Of a stretch of DNA of 64,000 bases, positions 22,635 through 30,545 are shown one piece after another. The DNA comes from a virus, in IMG/VR virus record IMGVR_UViG_3300025122_000012, positions 1 to 64,000 of that record. One strand, given 5' to 3'. Below the pieces are notes generated by a model, which saw nothing but the letters and a program-made list of their open reading frames with translations, did not search any database and had not been told where the DNA came from. The position numbers and the translations under genes are program-made. Each line of letters starts with the position of its first letter. Position 1 is the stretch's first letter.

Positions 22635-24002
22635 TCAGCCTCCGTTATTCTTTTTAAATTTCTTATACTTCTCAACCAAATTCTCTTTTTGTTTCCTAAC
22701 GCTTACTTCCACCAGTTCGTCCTCCCCGTAGGGGTCGAGCACCTTAATGTGCACATTGGATGTGTCCATAAATAAGGGAAACACAATCCCGTCCGGGCCG
22801 TTCCTATTCTTGGCTACAAAAAGGCGCCCCCCATTAGCGTTCTTGTCTTCTACTGTACGGGAAATACTAAAAATAAAATCTGCGATGAAACATTTATTGA
22901 ATGCCTCAGAAATAGATTCCATTGTGATAACTTCGGCGTTAAGCCCCGACCGATTAGTCTGCGATGCTGTCCACACTGGTACCTCATACTCTGCAGCGAT
23001 AGCGCGCAGCTCTTCATAAATAGATTCTAATTCGTTTCTCTTCTCTTTAAGATATCGAACAGGTCGTAATAAATCCCCATAGTCAATAATAATAATGTCA
23101 ACTACAATATTTCGCATCTTCAATTTTTCCAGGTGGGCGCGTACTGTCTGGGTGGATGCTGTTTTGGTGGGATACTCTTTCACAATAAGAGTACCCTCGA
23201 TATCTTGAACCTCTTCGTAGATTTTTTCCTTAAAGGATGATAAATTTTCAAGGGGTATCTTGGTAAGACACGCATCATAGCGCGAAGCTACCACCGTATC
23301 CTGGAGTTCGAGAGTATAATGAACAACGGTCTTGCCTTCGCGCAAAGCGTGGGCCCCCAGGTGTACCAAAGCCATAGACTTCCCGGCGCCCGTTGGGGCG
23401 ATAACAACGCCTAACTCCTTCTGGCCTAGGCCCCCCTTACAAATGCCGTCAATAAGATCCCACCCAGTGGAGACTGGGTTGCGAAACCGTGGCTTAAATC
23501 TTTCTTCAAAATCTTTTTTATAGTCGTAGCCGCTGTCGTTGTCCACCCCTAACTTAAGCGAGTCATTAATAACCTGCGAAATCTCATCAAAGGAGGAGTT
23601 CTGAAGGAGGCCTATCGACTTCACCATCGCGGACTTAAGATTCTGTTTCTTACAAAAGTCTAAAGAGGTGTCTTTGATATACTCTGTGTCGGTAACAGCG
23701 GTAACCTGACTGCGAACGTAAAACTCTCGCGCTTGTTTGGCTGTTAGTTCGTTCTCGTTGTCAAGTTCGGACCGGAGAATTGTTTTGACAATATCGCGTG
23801 AAGGGTGGACTCCATACTTTTTACGATAGTTAAAAATTTTATTGAGAAAAAGCTTAAGATAGTTAAGCTCTAGAAAGCTAACATCTAATACTTCTTCAAT
23901 CTGATCGGCGAAGGAGCGGTCATCCAAAATCACCATACATAATTTCTCTTGGAACGACTTACCGTACTTGGAGAAGCTACCACGCTCACCATTTAATTTC
24001 AT
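22635..24002 (-). CDS. Replicative DNA helicase, DnaB/gp41-like
   Basis: ATG 24002 has GAGGGA 6 nt upstream and is preferred to the ATG 12 nt before it; about 455 aa. The N-terminal helical domain (through about residue 150) is followed by a RecA-type ATPase: Walker A IAPTGAGKS (about 201-209), TVVHYTLELQ (motif H2-like), Walker B VDIIIIDYGDLL, then WTASQTNRSG. It unwinds DNA ahead of the polymerase. No primase gene is visible in the window. Sits in the same operon as 5'-3' exonuclease and RNR. Confidence 0.92.
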   Translation of the reverse strand: MKLNGERGSFSKYGKSFQEKLCMVILDDRSFADQIEEVLDVSFLELNYLKLFLNKIFNYRKKYGVHPSRDIVKTILRSELDNENELTAKQAREFYVRSQVTAVTDTEYIKDTSLDFCKKQNLKSAMVKSIGLLQNSSFDEISQVINDSLKLGVDNDSGYDYKKDFEERFKPRFRNPVSTGWDLIDGICKGGLGQKELGVVIAPTGAGKSMALVHLGAHALREGKTVVHYTLELQDTVVASRYDACLTKIPLENLSSFKEKIYEEVQDIEGTLIVKEYPTKTASTQTVRAHLEKLKMRNIVVDIIIIDYGDLLRPVRYLKEKRNELESIYEELRAIAAEYEVPVWTASQTNRSGLNAEVITMESISEAFNKCFIADFIFSISRTVEDKNANGGRLFVAKNRNGPDGIVFPLFMDTSNVHIKVLDPYGEDELVEVSVRKQKENLVEKYKKFKKNNGG

Positions 24003-24025
24003 AGCTTCCCTCATGACTAATATTA

Positions 24026-24991
24026 CTACTTTGCAAGTGCCTTGTCAAGACAAATCCGATTCATTGTGGCGTGTAGATCGTCCCAGTTGAATACACCAAA
24101 CCCATCTTGATTCATCATTCGGATAACCTCGGTTTTATTATAGTCGTACTCAAAGTTATCCAAGGCATAGTGCACTTTCTCGCGGCAATGCAAAGATAGC
24201 GCCGGAGCGTACAACTGCATCAATTTATAGTTCTCTATAATTACATCTCTGTACTCCAAAACGTTCGTGAAAAACTTAGCCTTAGAGTCGCTAGCGAGGC
24301 AGAAATCAAAAATCTCCTGCAATGTTACATCCTTATCTTCCCTAAGAAATTTTAAGTTTTTTGAAATACTTTTTAGGCCGGCGCGAGGTACCCCTTTGAG
24401 ATTGTCCGATGGGTCCCCAGCGATGGCTCTCGCCATCGCAAAATTGCGAGGATGGATATCAAAATCTTCCACAATGTTTAACTTATTATGAATCTTCTTT
24501 TGAATGGGGCGGAACAAAACGGTTTCGTCGTCGCACAGCTGAAGGAAATCTTTATCACTGGAGATAACTACCTTTTGCCAGCCCTTGAATTGTTCGGTCT
24601 GAGTTGCAAAAGCAATAACGTCGTCGGCCTCTACCTCATCGAAGCGCAATTGAATCACGGGCAGCTCATTAAGATACTCCATCAGGCGCAGCTGCTGCCA
24701 CGCCATGTTGGCGCGCTGTTGCTCGTCAGTCAAGTCCGTCTGGCGGTTGACGCGAATGGGCTTACGGCCGGCCTTATAATTCTTGTTTTGCTCTCGCCTT
24801 TTGCGGCTACCGCCCGGGCCATCCCAGATGATCATCACCGTGTCGGGCTTAATGTCTCGACAGAGCTTCTGTAAGATGCCCAGGAAGCCCTTGAGGCCTC
24901 CGATGGGGTGGCCGTGGACCGAGAGGCTAGGGTTGACGATGAAAGCCCTGTAGTAAGCGTTCAGGGCGTCGACAATCATTACTCTTTTCAT
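24026..24991 (-). CDS. 5'-3' exonuclease (flap endonuclease family)
   Basis: 321 aa. N-terminal metal-site Asp in MIVDALNAYYRAF, IWDGPGGSRKRREQNKNYKAGR (arched helical region), EVEADDVIAFA, and ISSDKDFLQL, all signature blocks of the Pol I 5'-3' exonuclease/T4 RNase H family, then the helix-hairpin-helix stretch GDPSDNLKGVPRAGLKSISK. It removes RNA primers and 5' flaps during lagging-strand maturation. Its start overlaps the deaminase gene by 4 nt (ATGA). It is a stand-alone protein, matching the window's family-A polymerase, which lacks this domain. Confidence 0.93.
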   Translation of the reverse strand: MKRVMIVDALNAYYRAFIVNPSLSVHGHPIGGLKGFLGILQKLCRDIKPDTVMIIWDGPGGSRKRREQNKNYKAGRKPIRVNRQTDLTDEQQRANMAWQQLRLMEYLNELPVIQLRFDEVEADDVIAFATQTEQFKGWQKVVISSDKDFLQLCDDETVLFRPIQKKIHNKLNIVEDFDIHPRNFAMARAIAGDPSDNLKGVPRAGLKSISKNLKFLREDKDVTLQEIFDFCLASDSKAKFFTNVLEYRDVIIENYKLMQLYAPALSLHCREKVHYALDNFEYDYNKTEVIRMMNQDGFGVFNWDDLHATMNRICLDKALAK

Positions 24992-25371
24992 AGTCTCATA
25001 CTCTCAATCTTGCCGTTCTTATCTGTATAGACCACGCGCTTGACACCAACGTGACGCAGCGCGCTCTCACACATAGGACAAGGCTTGCTGATACGGGCCT
25101 CTCCCTCTCTGTTAATACGGGCTACGTAAACTGTGGACCCGCGTGTGGTAGAACGGTCCACTCCTAAAATGGCTCCCAACTCTGCATGGAGGGTGGCTTC
25201 GCCACGGCCCTCTTTACGAAATCTCGCACCGAAACTACAATGCCGGTGCTTGTTGCAGGAAATATTACGAACGGAACTGCCCTTCACAAGGACGGCGCCG
25301 TGCCTAAACTTTCCATAATCTGATTGTTCCGCCACCCTCTTGGCGAACTCTATATATCTCTTGTTCTTCAA
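24988..25371 (-). CDS. Cytidine/deoxycytidylate deaminase-like enzyme
   Basis: 127 aa starting at TTG 25371 with AGGGGAT upstream. Zinc-site motifs are clear: LHAELGAIL (His-Ala-Glu, ligand and proton shuttle) and SKPCPMCESALRHVGVKRVVYT (Pro-Cys-x-x-Cys). The chain is short but complete. Deaminates dCMP or a related nucleotide to feed dUMP and dTMP pools, in line with the dUTPase; free-base or tRNA deaminases share the fold, so substrate is inferred. First gene of the operon driven by the 25402-25430 promoter. Confidence 0.85.
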   Translation of the reverse strand: MKNKRYIEFAKRVAEQSDYGKFRHGAVLVKGSSVRNISCNKHRHCSFGARFRKEGRGEATLHAELGAILGVDRSTTRGSTVYVARINREGEARISKPCPMCESALRHVGVKRVVYTDKNGKIESMRL

Positions 25372-25389
25372 CTGTATCCCCTAACGTAT

Positions 25390-25422
25390 GAAGCTCCTAT
25401 GAGTATACCTCACAGGAGCTTC
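25390..25422 (-). repeat. Long inverted repeat overlapping the deaminase-operon promoter
   Basis: GAAGCTCCT (9 bp) with AGGAGCTTC, extended on minus-strand RNA by G-U and TGAG/CTCA to a 14-bp stem with loop GTATA. It covers the spacer and the -10 box, so it could be an operator. No U-run follows, so a terminator is unlikely. Confidence 0.6.
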
Positions 25423-25430
25423 AGAGTCAA
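25402..25430 (-). promoter_or_regulatory. Sigma70-type promoter of deaminase-exonuclease-helicase-RNR operon
   Basis: TTGACT (25425-25430), 17-bp spacer, TATACT (25402-25407) on the minus strand, in the only non-coding gap (25372-25445) of this block. Confidence 0.7.
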
Positions 25431-25445
25431 GGGTTTAGTTTGAGT

Positions 25446-26375
25446 TTATTTGACTTTCGGCTGTGCTCCGGCCTTGTTATAGGGAGGGTTAACATTAACC
25501 TCTCCCCCTTGGAGCGCTTTAATGGCCAATTTCGATGCCGGCTGGACCGGACCATCCTTGTCATCGATCACTGGCATATCGGAGCGAGGGTTGCTCGTTA
25601 ATACGGCCCCATCGCTGACGCCCGGAACCCCTTTAACATTGTTCACCATAAAGTTGGCCATGGCTTTAATAGCCTCGGCGCCCTCTTTTCCGGTTTTTGC
25701 TTGCATTACTTCTAATGCTTTGCCCTTGTCGAACGCGTTGGGCACGCCACTAAAGAATTTGCCTTTTCCATCAGGCTGTTTGTCAACGGCCAAGGCAGCT
25801 AAAACCTTCTCTACGGCGCCCACATCGTGGAACTGCTTGAAGTTACCTGTGCCGGGCTTGCCCTTGTTTACCCCCAAGATACCCTTCGTAATTGTATTAA
25901 GAATGGCAACCAATTGAGTGCCCGGGAAATCTACTTCGTATCCACTAATTGCCGCGCTGGGGTCGGCCATGGCTGTTGCGAGCCAACGATGGTGGCCATC
26001 CATTAGAAAGTTGTCCTTTGAGACAAACGCGGCGATGTTTCCTCCTGGGCCTCCAGAGCCAAACATAGTACCATTTAACATTCCCAAAGCAAACCAAGCA
26101 GCCTTGCCTAAATTCATAGAAGTTTGTGACGGGAACAAGTCGCGCGCGGCCCACTTACCGTTTAGGTTAACAGGGATAACATCGTCTTTTGCGTCGCCGT
26201 CGAATGCCGCGGGGCCACTAGTTGCATTAGTTTTGGCCTGATTTGGATCAACTGCCGATAAAGCAATTGGAAACATCTTTGTATCAAGTTCGGCCGCGTT
26301 GGCTTTTTCATTTACAAACTTGCGCCAGTTCTCTGTAATCAACTGGGCTTTTGGGTAACTTGACCATTTGCTCAT
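25446..26375 (-). CDS. ParB/sulfiredoxin-like domain protein
   Basis: 309 aa; ATG with GGAG 7 nt upstream. The core motif is NFLMDGHHRWLATAM (Asp126-Gly-His-His-Arg), the nucleotide-binding signature of the ParB/Srx fold, within a strand-helix context (AAFVSKDNFLMDGHHRW, then GTQLVAILN). The N-terminus starts with a short ITENWRKFVNE helix and the C-terminal third is probably disordered. ParB-fold proteins in phages act as nucleases, nucleotide hydrolases or partition proteins; no ParA is near. A CTATTTA motif lies upstream, unlike the rest of the replication block, so it may be expressed late. Confidence 0.7.
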   Translation of the reverse strand: MSKWSSYPKAQLITENWRKFVNEKANAAELDTKMFPIALSAVDPNQAKTNATSGPAAFDGDAKDDVIPVNLNGKWAARDLFPSQTSMNLGKAAWFALGMLNGTMFGSGGPGGNIAAFVSKDNFLMDGHHRWLATAMADPSAAISGYEVDFPGTQLVAILNTITKGILGVNKGKPGTGNFKQFHDVGAVEKVLAALAVDKQPDGKGKFFSGVPNAFDKGKALEVMQAKTGKEGAEAIKAMANFMVNNVKGVPGVSDGAVLTSNPRSDMPVIDDKDGPVQPASKLAIKALQGGEVNVNPPYNKAGAQPKVK

Positions 26376-26399
26376 CTTATATCTCCGTGGAATATATAA

Positions 26400-26407
26400 T
26401 AAATAGT
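26400..26407 (-). promoter_or_regulatory. ACTATTTA motif before the ParB-like gene
   Basis: Exact copy of the recurring motif, 24 nt upstream of the ATG, in the 33-nt gap after the recA-like gene. Confidence 0.4.
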
Positions 26408-26408
26408 C

Positions 26409-27530
26409 TTATTTTTTATCTACGTCGTAGAAATCTTCGGCATTCCCCTCGCGCGTATCAAACTTACGAATGATCTGTTCATCCATAATCTCAAGCACCC
26501 GGGTTTTGAACTTCTTGTCTTTAAGTTTTTCAATCCAATGAGCGCTCTGGAACTTCTCTTCCGTTCCATCTTTATAGACCAGGGAGAACCAAGCGCCGGC
26601 TTGCTTGAGATTGTCGGAGCCCTTGATTGCTTCCAGCCAACTCTCTTGGTCCTGGATACCAACCTTGTCGGTTCCCCACAGAATCTTGAAGGCGCAGTTG
26701 CGCCCCTGTGTACCGAAGCGAGACTTCTCAAGCTTAACCTTCACCTCTGAACCAATACGGAAACCACTTTCATCTTCGATAAAAGCAGACTTGGCTTTGC
26801 GCCCCGTCAACCATACCCGAAGGGAATATACATAATGCATAGCCTTCCCGCCGGGGGTGATGAACGGAGTCGTCATTGCGACGATGCGTGCGTTTGGGCC
26901 CTGTGGAATATTGGTCTTCAACTGGTTGAGAACCAGGAAGGCAGACTTGGTGTTGGCGATCGGAATAGTCAGCTTAGACATTCCCTTTGATAAAATGCGC
27001 GCCTTCATAGCCATCGTGGATTGCGGATTGAAGTCTCCTTCCACGTCGGTAATAGTCGGAGTCATAGCCAGCGAGTCCCAGATAAACAAGGTTCTTTCCG
27101 CTCCTGACTTTAAGACGTTCTCAACAGTTTCTAACACGTGCTCAACTGATTGTGCTTGCACGTAAATAAGTTCACCTATATCACAGCCAGCGCGCTCCAG
27201 GAACCCGGGGTCGATAGCAGACTCCGAATCCATATAGATAACAGTCATTCCCATACGTTGGGCATTCCCGGCAATCTGGGCAGCCATAAAGGACTTCCCT
27301 GTGGATTCTAGTCCGGCAATCTCAGTAAACTTACCCACCGGTACTCCAGCCAATTGGCCGCGACAAACAATAGAATCCAACCAGCGCGAGCCGGTTGGAA
27401 TCCATTCTTTTACCTCTGTTGGGTTGGCGTGGTTGAGGTTATGCGCTACTTCCAGACCGGAAGTCTTATTGATTAAGGTGCGCAATCCATCAATAGAAAT
27501 TTTTCCAGCTGTGGATTTACTTTTTGCCAT
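26409..27530 (-). CDS. RecA/UvsX-family recombinase
   Basis: 373 aa. RecA core: Walker A AGLESTGKS (72-80), VIYMDSESA, Walker B ERTLFIWDSLA, then AFLVLNQLKTN (Q-containing signal motif) and the DNA-binding loop region PFITPGGKAMHYVYSLRVWL. It is closer to RecA in length (about 350) but has an extra C-terminal segment ending EDFYDVDKK. It pairs homologous strands for recombination-dependent replication and repair, working with the gp32-like SSB. It starts 0 nt after the upstream gene ends (27531), so they are coupled. Confidence 0.92.
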   Translation of the reverse strand: MAKSKSTAGKISIDGLRTLINKTSGLEVAHNLNHANPTEVKEWIPTGSRWLDSIVCRGQLAGVPVGKFTEIAGLESTGKSFMAAQIAGNAQRMGMTVIYMDSESAIDPGFLERAGCDIGELIYVQAQSVEHVLETVENVLKSGAERTLFIWDSLAMTPTITDVEGDFNPQSTMAMKARILSKGMSKLTIPIANTKSAFLVLNQLKTNIPQGPNARIVAMTTPFITPGGKAMHYVYSLRVWLTGRKAKSAFIEDESGFRIGSEVKVKLEKSRFGTQGRNCAFKILWGTDKVGIQDQESWLEAIKGSDNLKQAGAWFSLVYKDGTEEKFQSAHWIEKLKDKKFKTRVLEIMDEQIIRKFDTREGNAEDFYDVDKK

Positions 27531-28022
27531 CTAAGACAAGTCCAAAGTCAATAGACCATTCGATGTCTGTACTATCACATCGAAGCCGTCAACAAACTCG
27601 TCGGCGCCTCCGTTTAGACTGTAAAGATCTCTGGCATGCACTTTTACATTGGCCGCGATCTCGCACGTGCCACGCTTATGATCGTGGCGCTCTGTAGAAA
27701 TGGTCAAAAGATCATATTCATATGCTTCTTTTTTGAGTGTTTGCGTAAGATACTCTTCGAACCAGTGTGCTCGATCATACTTTTCTAACAACCCGCCATC
27801 GCGCATCGTGTCTAAAATATCTTCCTCGTAGCGTGAATACACTGTGATGTAAGGCGTGGCCAATAACTTAGCCAATCGCTCCGCTGTATCCGTTTGCTCC
27901 AATGCGTTCTCAACATAATCGTCCGAGATGTGCCATACACTGGCAGCATCTTCATAGTTTAAATAAACAAAATCTTTATCTGTAATATTAAGGTCCTGAA
28001 GTGTTTCCACGATATTTCCCAT
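27531..28022 (-). CDS. Hypothetical protein in recombination cluster
   Basis: 163 aa, acidic, mixed alpha/beta. Contains EYDLLTISTERHDHKRGTCEIAANVKVHARDLYSLNGG, with several His and Asp residues that could bind metal, but no motif I can name. It abuts the recA-like gene with no gap, suggesting a shared role in recombination or simply operon packing. Confidence 0.55.
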   Translation of the reverse strand: MGNIVETLQDLNITDKDFVYLNYEDAASVWHISDDYVENALEQTDTAERLAKLLATPYITVYSRYEEDILDTMRDGGLLEKYDRAHWFEEYLTQTLKKEAYEYDLLTISTERHDHKRGTCEIAANVKVHARDLYSLNGGADEFVDGFDVIVQTSNGLLTLDLS

Positions 28023-28057
28023 TTTTGATTTTCTCTTTTCTACAATATGTTTCGAAC

Positions 28058-28246
28058 TTATTGTGAGTTCTTGGTGTCTTGAATATGTGTGCGTAGTTCT
28101 TGTGCAAGGTTCTTTACTTCTTGCATGGTCTTGCGTACGCGGGTGCCAGCGGCATTGTTGCTGCGGCTGAAAAACTTCTCATGATCTTCTCGGGTATTCT
28201 CCAGAAGGGTGATTAGCTTCTCAAGATAATTATTTTCAGTACTCAT
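28058..28246 (-). CDS. Histone H1-like (Hc1-type) small protein
   Basis: 62 aa. FFSRSNNAAGTRVRKTMQEVKNLAQELR matches the conserved block of Hc1/histone H1-like bacterial proteins (F-F-x-x-x-N-x-A-A-G-T-R-x-R-K-x-x-Q-E-x-K-x-L-A-Q). The family is small, helical and DNA-associated. It lacks the long Lys/Ala tail of chlamydial Hc1. Possibly binds phage DNA. A structured leader (28268-28292) and an AAAGGAG ribosome site precede it. Confidence 0.7.
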   Translation of the reverse strand: MSTENNYLEKLITLLENTREDHEKFFSRSNNAAGTRVRKTMQEVKNLAQELRTHIQDTKNSQ

Positions 28247-28267
28247 ATAACTGCTCCTTTATAATGT

Positions 28268-28292
28268 GAGGCACCTGATAACCCTGTGCCTC
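28268..28292 (-). promoter_or_regulatory. Conserved RNA hairpin, copy 1
   Basis: Minus-strand GAGGCAC, 11-nt loop containing GGGTTAT, GTGCCTC: a 7-bp perfect stem between the small gene at 28309 and the Hc1-like gene. It is matched by copy 2 at 28541 with compensating base changes. Confidence 0.6.
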
Positions 28293-28308
28293 CCTGTGGG
28301 TCAAGGCT

Positions 28309-28512
28309 TTACTTCTTTTGAACGAAGGCGTAAAGCTTTTCAGCTTCCGTTAAAATTTCCTCAGTCGTGTAAGGAGCAACAGCCTCGCGCTGGCCCTCCG
28401 GCTTTAGAAATTCATTATCAACACAGCGCTGGTTGCGCTCGCCGACAATTCCAATTGCCATTCCTAGCAAATCGGTGCGGAGTTCGTATCCGCTTTTGTT
28501 TGTATCACTCAT
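28309..28512 (-). CDS. Small hypothetical protein
   Basis: The reading frame runs further upstream, but ATG 28512 with AAGGAG 5 nt upstream is clear; 67 aa. The sequence MSDTNKSGYELRTDLL, then EEILTEAEKLYAFVQKK is acidic and helical, without a recognised domain. It lies between the SSB gene and the Hc1-like gene, flanked on both sides by the two similar hairpins. An ssDNA or SSB-associated function is only a guess from position. Confidence 0.6.
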   Translation of the reverse strand: MSDTNKSGYELRTDLLGMAIGIVGERNQRCVDNEFLKPEGQREAVAPYTTEEILTEAEKLYAFVQKK

Positions 28513-28540
28513 AATATCTCCTTTGTGTGTGTATAAGTGT

Positions 28541-28564
28541 GAGACCCCTATAACCCCGGGCCTC
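28541..28564 (-). promoter_or_regulatory. Conserved RNA hairpin, copy 2
   Basis: Minus-strand GAGGCCC, 10-nt loop containing GGGTTAT, GGGTCTC: 7-bp stem with one G-U pair, immediately after the SSB stop and before the small gene at 28309-28512. The flanks GGGAGG and CTCACA are shared with copy 1. Confidence 0.6.
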
Positions 28565-28579
28565 CCTGCGGGGGGGATA

Positions 28580-29350
28580 TTAAAGAGCGCCGAGCTCTGC
28601 GAAAGCAGCGTCAACAGCATTGCCGTCGCCCTCTGTGGTCTTCCCATACTTCTCGGTTTCGCTACTAACCGTCTCGGGATCGTCAACCTGTGCGTTGACG
28701 AAAGTGTCGAGAATAGTCTGGACATCGCTGGTCGCCTTTCGCTCGAACAGTCCAGTGAAATCTGGAATGCTATCGAGAAGCTCTGCGCACTTCTCGGGCG
28801 TCAGTTCCTCGCAAAGCGGGGAGGACCGGCGGCGAGGCACAAGCTTCGTCTGTGGGAAGGAAGCGCCCGGAGGCTTTCCGTAGGTCATCTGCAGGTCGGT
28901 GCCTGTCTCGGTGTCGGTGATATCACCATACTCCGGATTCAGCACGAGAGTCAGAAGATTCTCGTAGGCGGTCTTACCATAGCCCCACACGCGCACACCC
29001 TTCTCTTCCTCTCCACGAACCATCACGGGGCTGAAGAAACGCTGTCGCACAAAGAGAGACTTTGCAGTCTTCTTACTGTGGTCGTCGTTGTTGTCGACTC
29101 CCTCTCGCCAAAGTTGTGAGGCGAACTCACATACAGGACACTCGTCACTGTAGTTGCGCTTGGGGCAGAGGAAACCACCCTTCTCGATGTTGTAGTGAAA
29201 CCACATCTCCTTGAAGGGATCGCCGTCTGCCGTCGGAACGATTCGAATAGTCTGGTCGCCGTCATCAGGACGCCAGAATGTGTCATTTGAGTTGCCGTCT
29301 CCACGTAGTGACGAGAGCTTTTCTCTCATCTTGTCTAAATTGATACCCAT
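28580..29350 (-). CDS. Single-stranded DNA-binding protein, T4 gp32-like
   Basis: 256 aa. N-terminal basic region (MGINLDKMREKLSSLRG), then an OB-fold core with the gp32-type zinc site: FHYNIEKGGFLCPKRNYSDECPVCEFASQLW, His52, Cys62, Cys71, Cys74. Aromatic-rich strands follow (KSLFVRQRFFSPVMVRG; GVRVWGYGKTAYENLL). The C-terminus is acidic and ends in a short hydrophobic segment (AVDAAFAELGAL), the protein-interaction tail expected for phage SSBs. It coats ssDNA in replication and recombination, with the RecA-like and helicase proteins. It has an AAGGAG ribosome site. Confidence 0.9.
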   Translation of the reverse strand: MGINLDKMREKLSSLRGDGNSNDTFWRPDDGDQTIRIVPTADGDPFKEMWFHYNIEKGGFLCPKRNYSDECPVCEFASQLWREGVDNNDDHSKKTAKSLFVRQRFFSPVMVRGEEEKGVRVWGYGKTAYENLLTLVLNPEYGDITDTETGTDLQMTYGKPPGASFPQTKLVPRRRSSPLCEELTPEKCAELLDSIPDFTGLFERKATSDVQTILDTFVNAQVDDPETVSSETEKYGKTTEGDGNAVDAAFAELGAL

Positions 29351-29382
29351 TTTTATCTCCTTATAGTTGGGTTAAAGTACGA

Positions 29383-30231
29383 TCAGCCAATATCCTGATC
29401 GTCTAGTTCTGTATATGATTGTACCACAGATGAATACTTAATGCAATAACAAAATTTCTGATCGTATGTTGTCTTAAAGACTCCGTACGAAATGTTGGTC
29501 CCCTCATCGAGCTTGGACTTTACATAATCAGTAATCTTGCGGTATAGTGCACCCTCTTCCATTAGGTCGTTCTCATTAATACCATAGTAGTATACCACAT
29601 CGCGCGCACATTTCAAGTCATAAAACCACTTTTCTTCATCATCATCTACACTGAGAACGCCGAAGGTTCCGATGCGACTGAGGTCCGAGGGCTTAATGAA
29701 GTTGCCAATGATGGGCTCTGAATTCTTAAAAACATTAATCATATGTACGGTGTTAACGATCGCCTGATTGACTACATCAAAGTATCCCAAAATGGAAACA
29801 TTCCCTACGCCACTCTCCACCAATAAATTATCGATGAGATAGACACACTCTAGGAGCCCGGAACGCGCGTACTCCTGTACAACGTTCCTTACAATTTTCT
29901 CCTGCATCTTTTGGGTTTCGCTCAAAAGGGCCAAGTCGGGCTGAACATACAGGACAGTTATGGTATTAGTTTTTAGTTGCTCAAGGAGACGAAGGGTGGC
30001 TCCCGATATCTGGCCGCTCCCTCCGATAATGACCAATACATCCTCCTTGTTAAAGTTGAGCTTCTTTTTTAAAGAAGGGAAATGCTTCTCATATTCTTCA
30101 TGACTATCTCTTTTTTTAATGGTGATGTCTGCGTCTTTGGTCACATCAATACTATAGGTTGTGTACTGGGGGAATTTAGAAAATACCCTGGTAACGTTGT
30201 GTCCCACTTTACCGAGCCCCACTACAATCAC
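29383..30231 (-). CDS. FtsZ/tubulin-like protein
   Basis: 282 aa from a GTG that overlaps the MazG gene stop by 4 nt. The N-terminus MIVVGLGKVGHNVTRVF matches the first FtsZ strand and Gly-rich turn (G-x-G-x-x-G-x-N). Residues 63-100, VLVIIGGSGQISGATLRLLEQL then NTITVLYVQPD, align with the tubulin signature loop (GGGTGTG in FtsZ; here GGSGQISG) and the following helix-strand. VYLIDNLLVESG parallels the FtsZ IPNDKLL strand, and YFDVVNQAIVNTVHMINV, then GNFIKPSDLSRIG matches its last GTPase-domain helix and the N-V-D-F-x-D-V segment. It is shorter than FtsZ with a diverged loop, so GTPase activity and filament formation are uncertain. Confidence 0.65.
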   Translation of the reverse strand: MIVVGLGKVGHNVTRVFSKFPQYTTYSIDVTKDADITIKKRDSHEEYEKHFPSLKKKLNFNKEDVLVIIGGSGQISGATLRLLEQLKTNTITVLYVQPDLALLSETQKMQEKIVRNVVQEYARSGLLECVYLIDNLLVESGVGNVSILGYFDVVNQAIVNTVHMINVFKNSEPIIGNFIKPSDLSRIGTFGVLSVDDDEEKWFYDLKCARDVVYYYGINENDLMEEGALYRKITDYVKSKLDEGTNISYGVFKTTYDQKFCYCIKYSSVVQSYTELDDQDIG

Positions 30232-30545
30232 TTGTCTTCAACCCATTCTAAAATGAAGCCCATATCAAACGACCCCTTTGTTACCCATTTGGAAAGGCGA
30301 GCTGCCTCCACCTCGGAGGAGCGAATGCCTTCGCGTTCGCAAATAAAATTCAAAACTTCCTGGATATCTCCTGCTTCTTCGGCACATGGATTATCAATAA
30401 ACTCTTCTACCTCTTCACGTAATTTTTTCAACGCGTAGGCGCGCAAAGTATGGGGGTCTACCTGGTGAACCCGGGCGACCTTCTGGGCTTCTTCGATAAG
30501 TTCCGGAATCTTATCCCGAACGAGCTTGTCGTAATGTTGTTTCAT
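30228..30545 (-). CDS. MazG-like nucleotide pyrophosphohydrolase
   Basis: 105 aa. HYDKLVRDKIPELIEE is the typical start of the phage/archaeal MazG-like family, followed by ALKKLREEVEEFID and EEAGDIQEVLNFI, giving the E-E-x-x-E and E-x-x-D metal-binding helices. These enzymes hydrolyse (d)NTPs to monophosphates; in phages they are thought to adjust nucleotide pools or lower stress alarmones. It overlaps the polymerase gene and the FtsZ-like gene by 4 nt each. Confidence 0.82.
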   Translation of the reverse strand: MKQHYDKLVRDKIPELIEEAQKVARVHQVDPHTLRAYALKKLREEVEEFIDNPCAEEAGDIQEVLNFICEREGIRSSEVEAARLSKWVTKGSFDMGFILEWVEDK

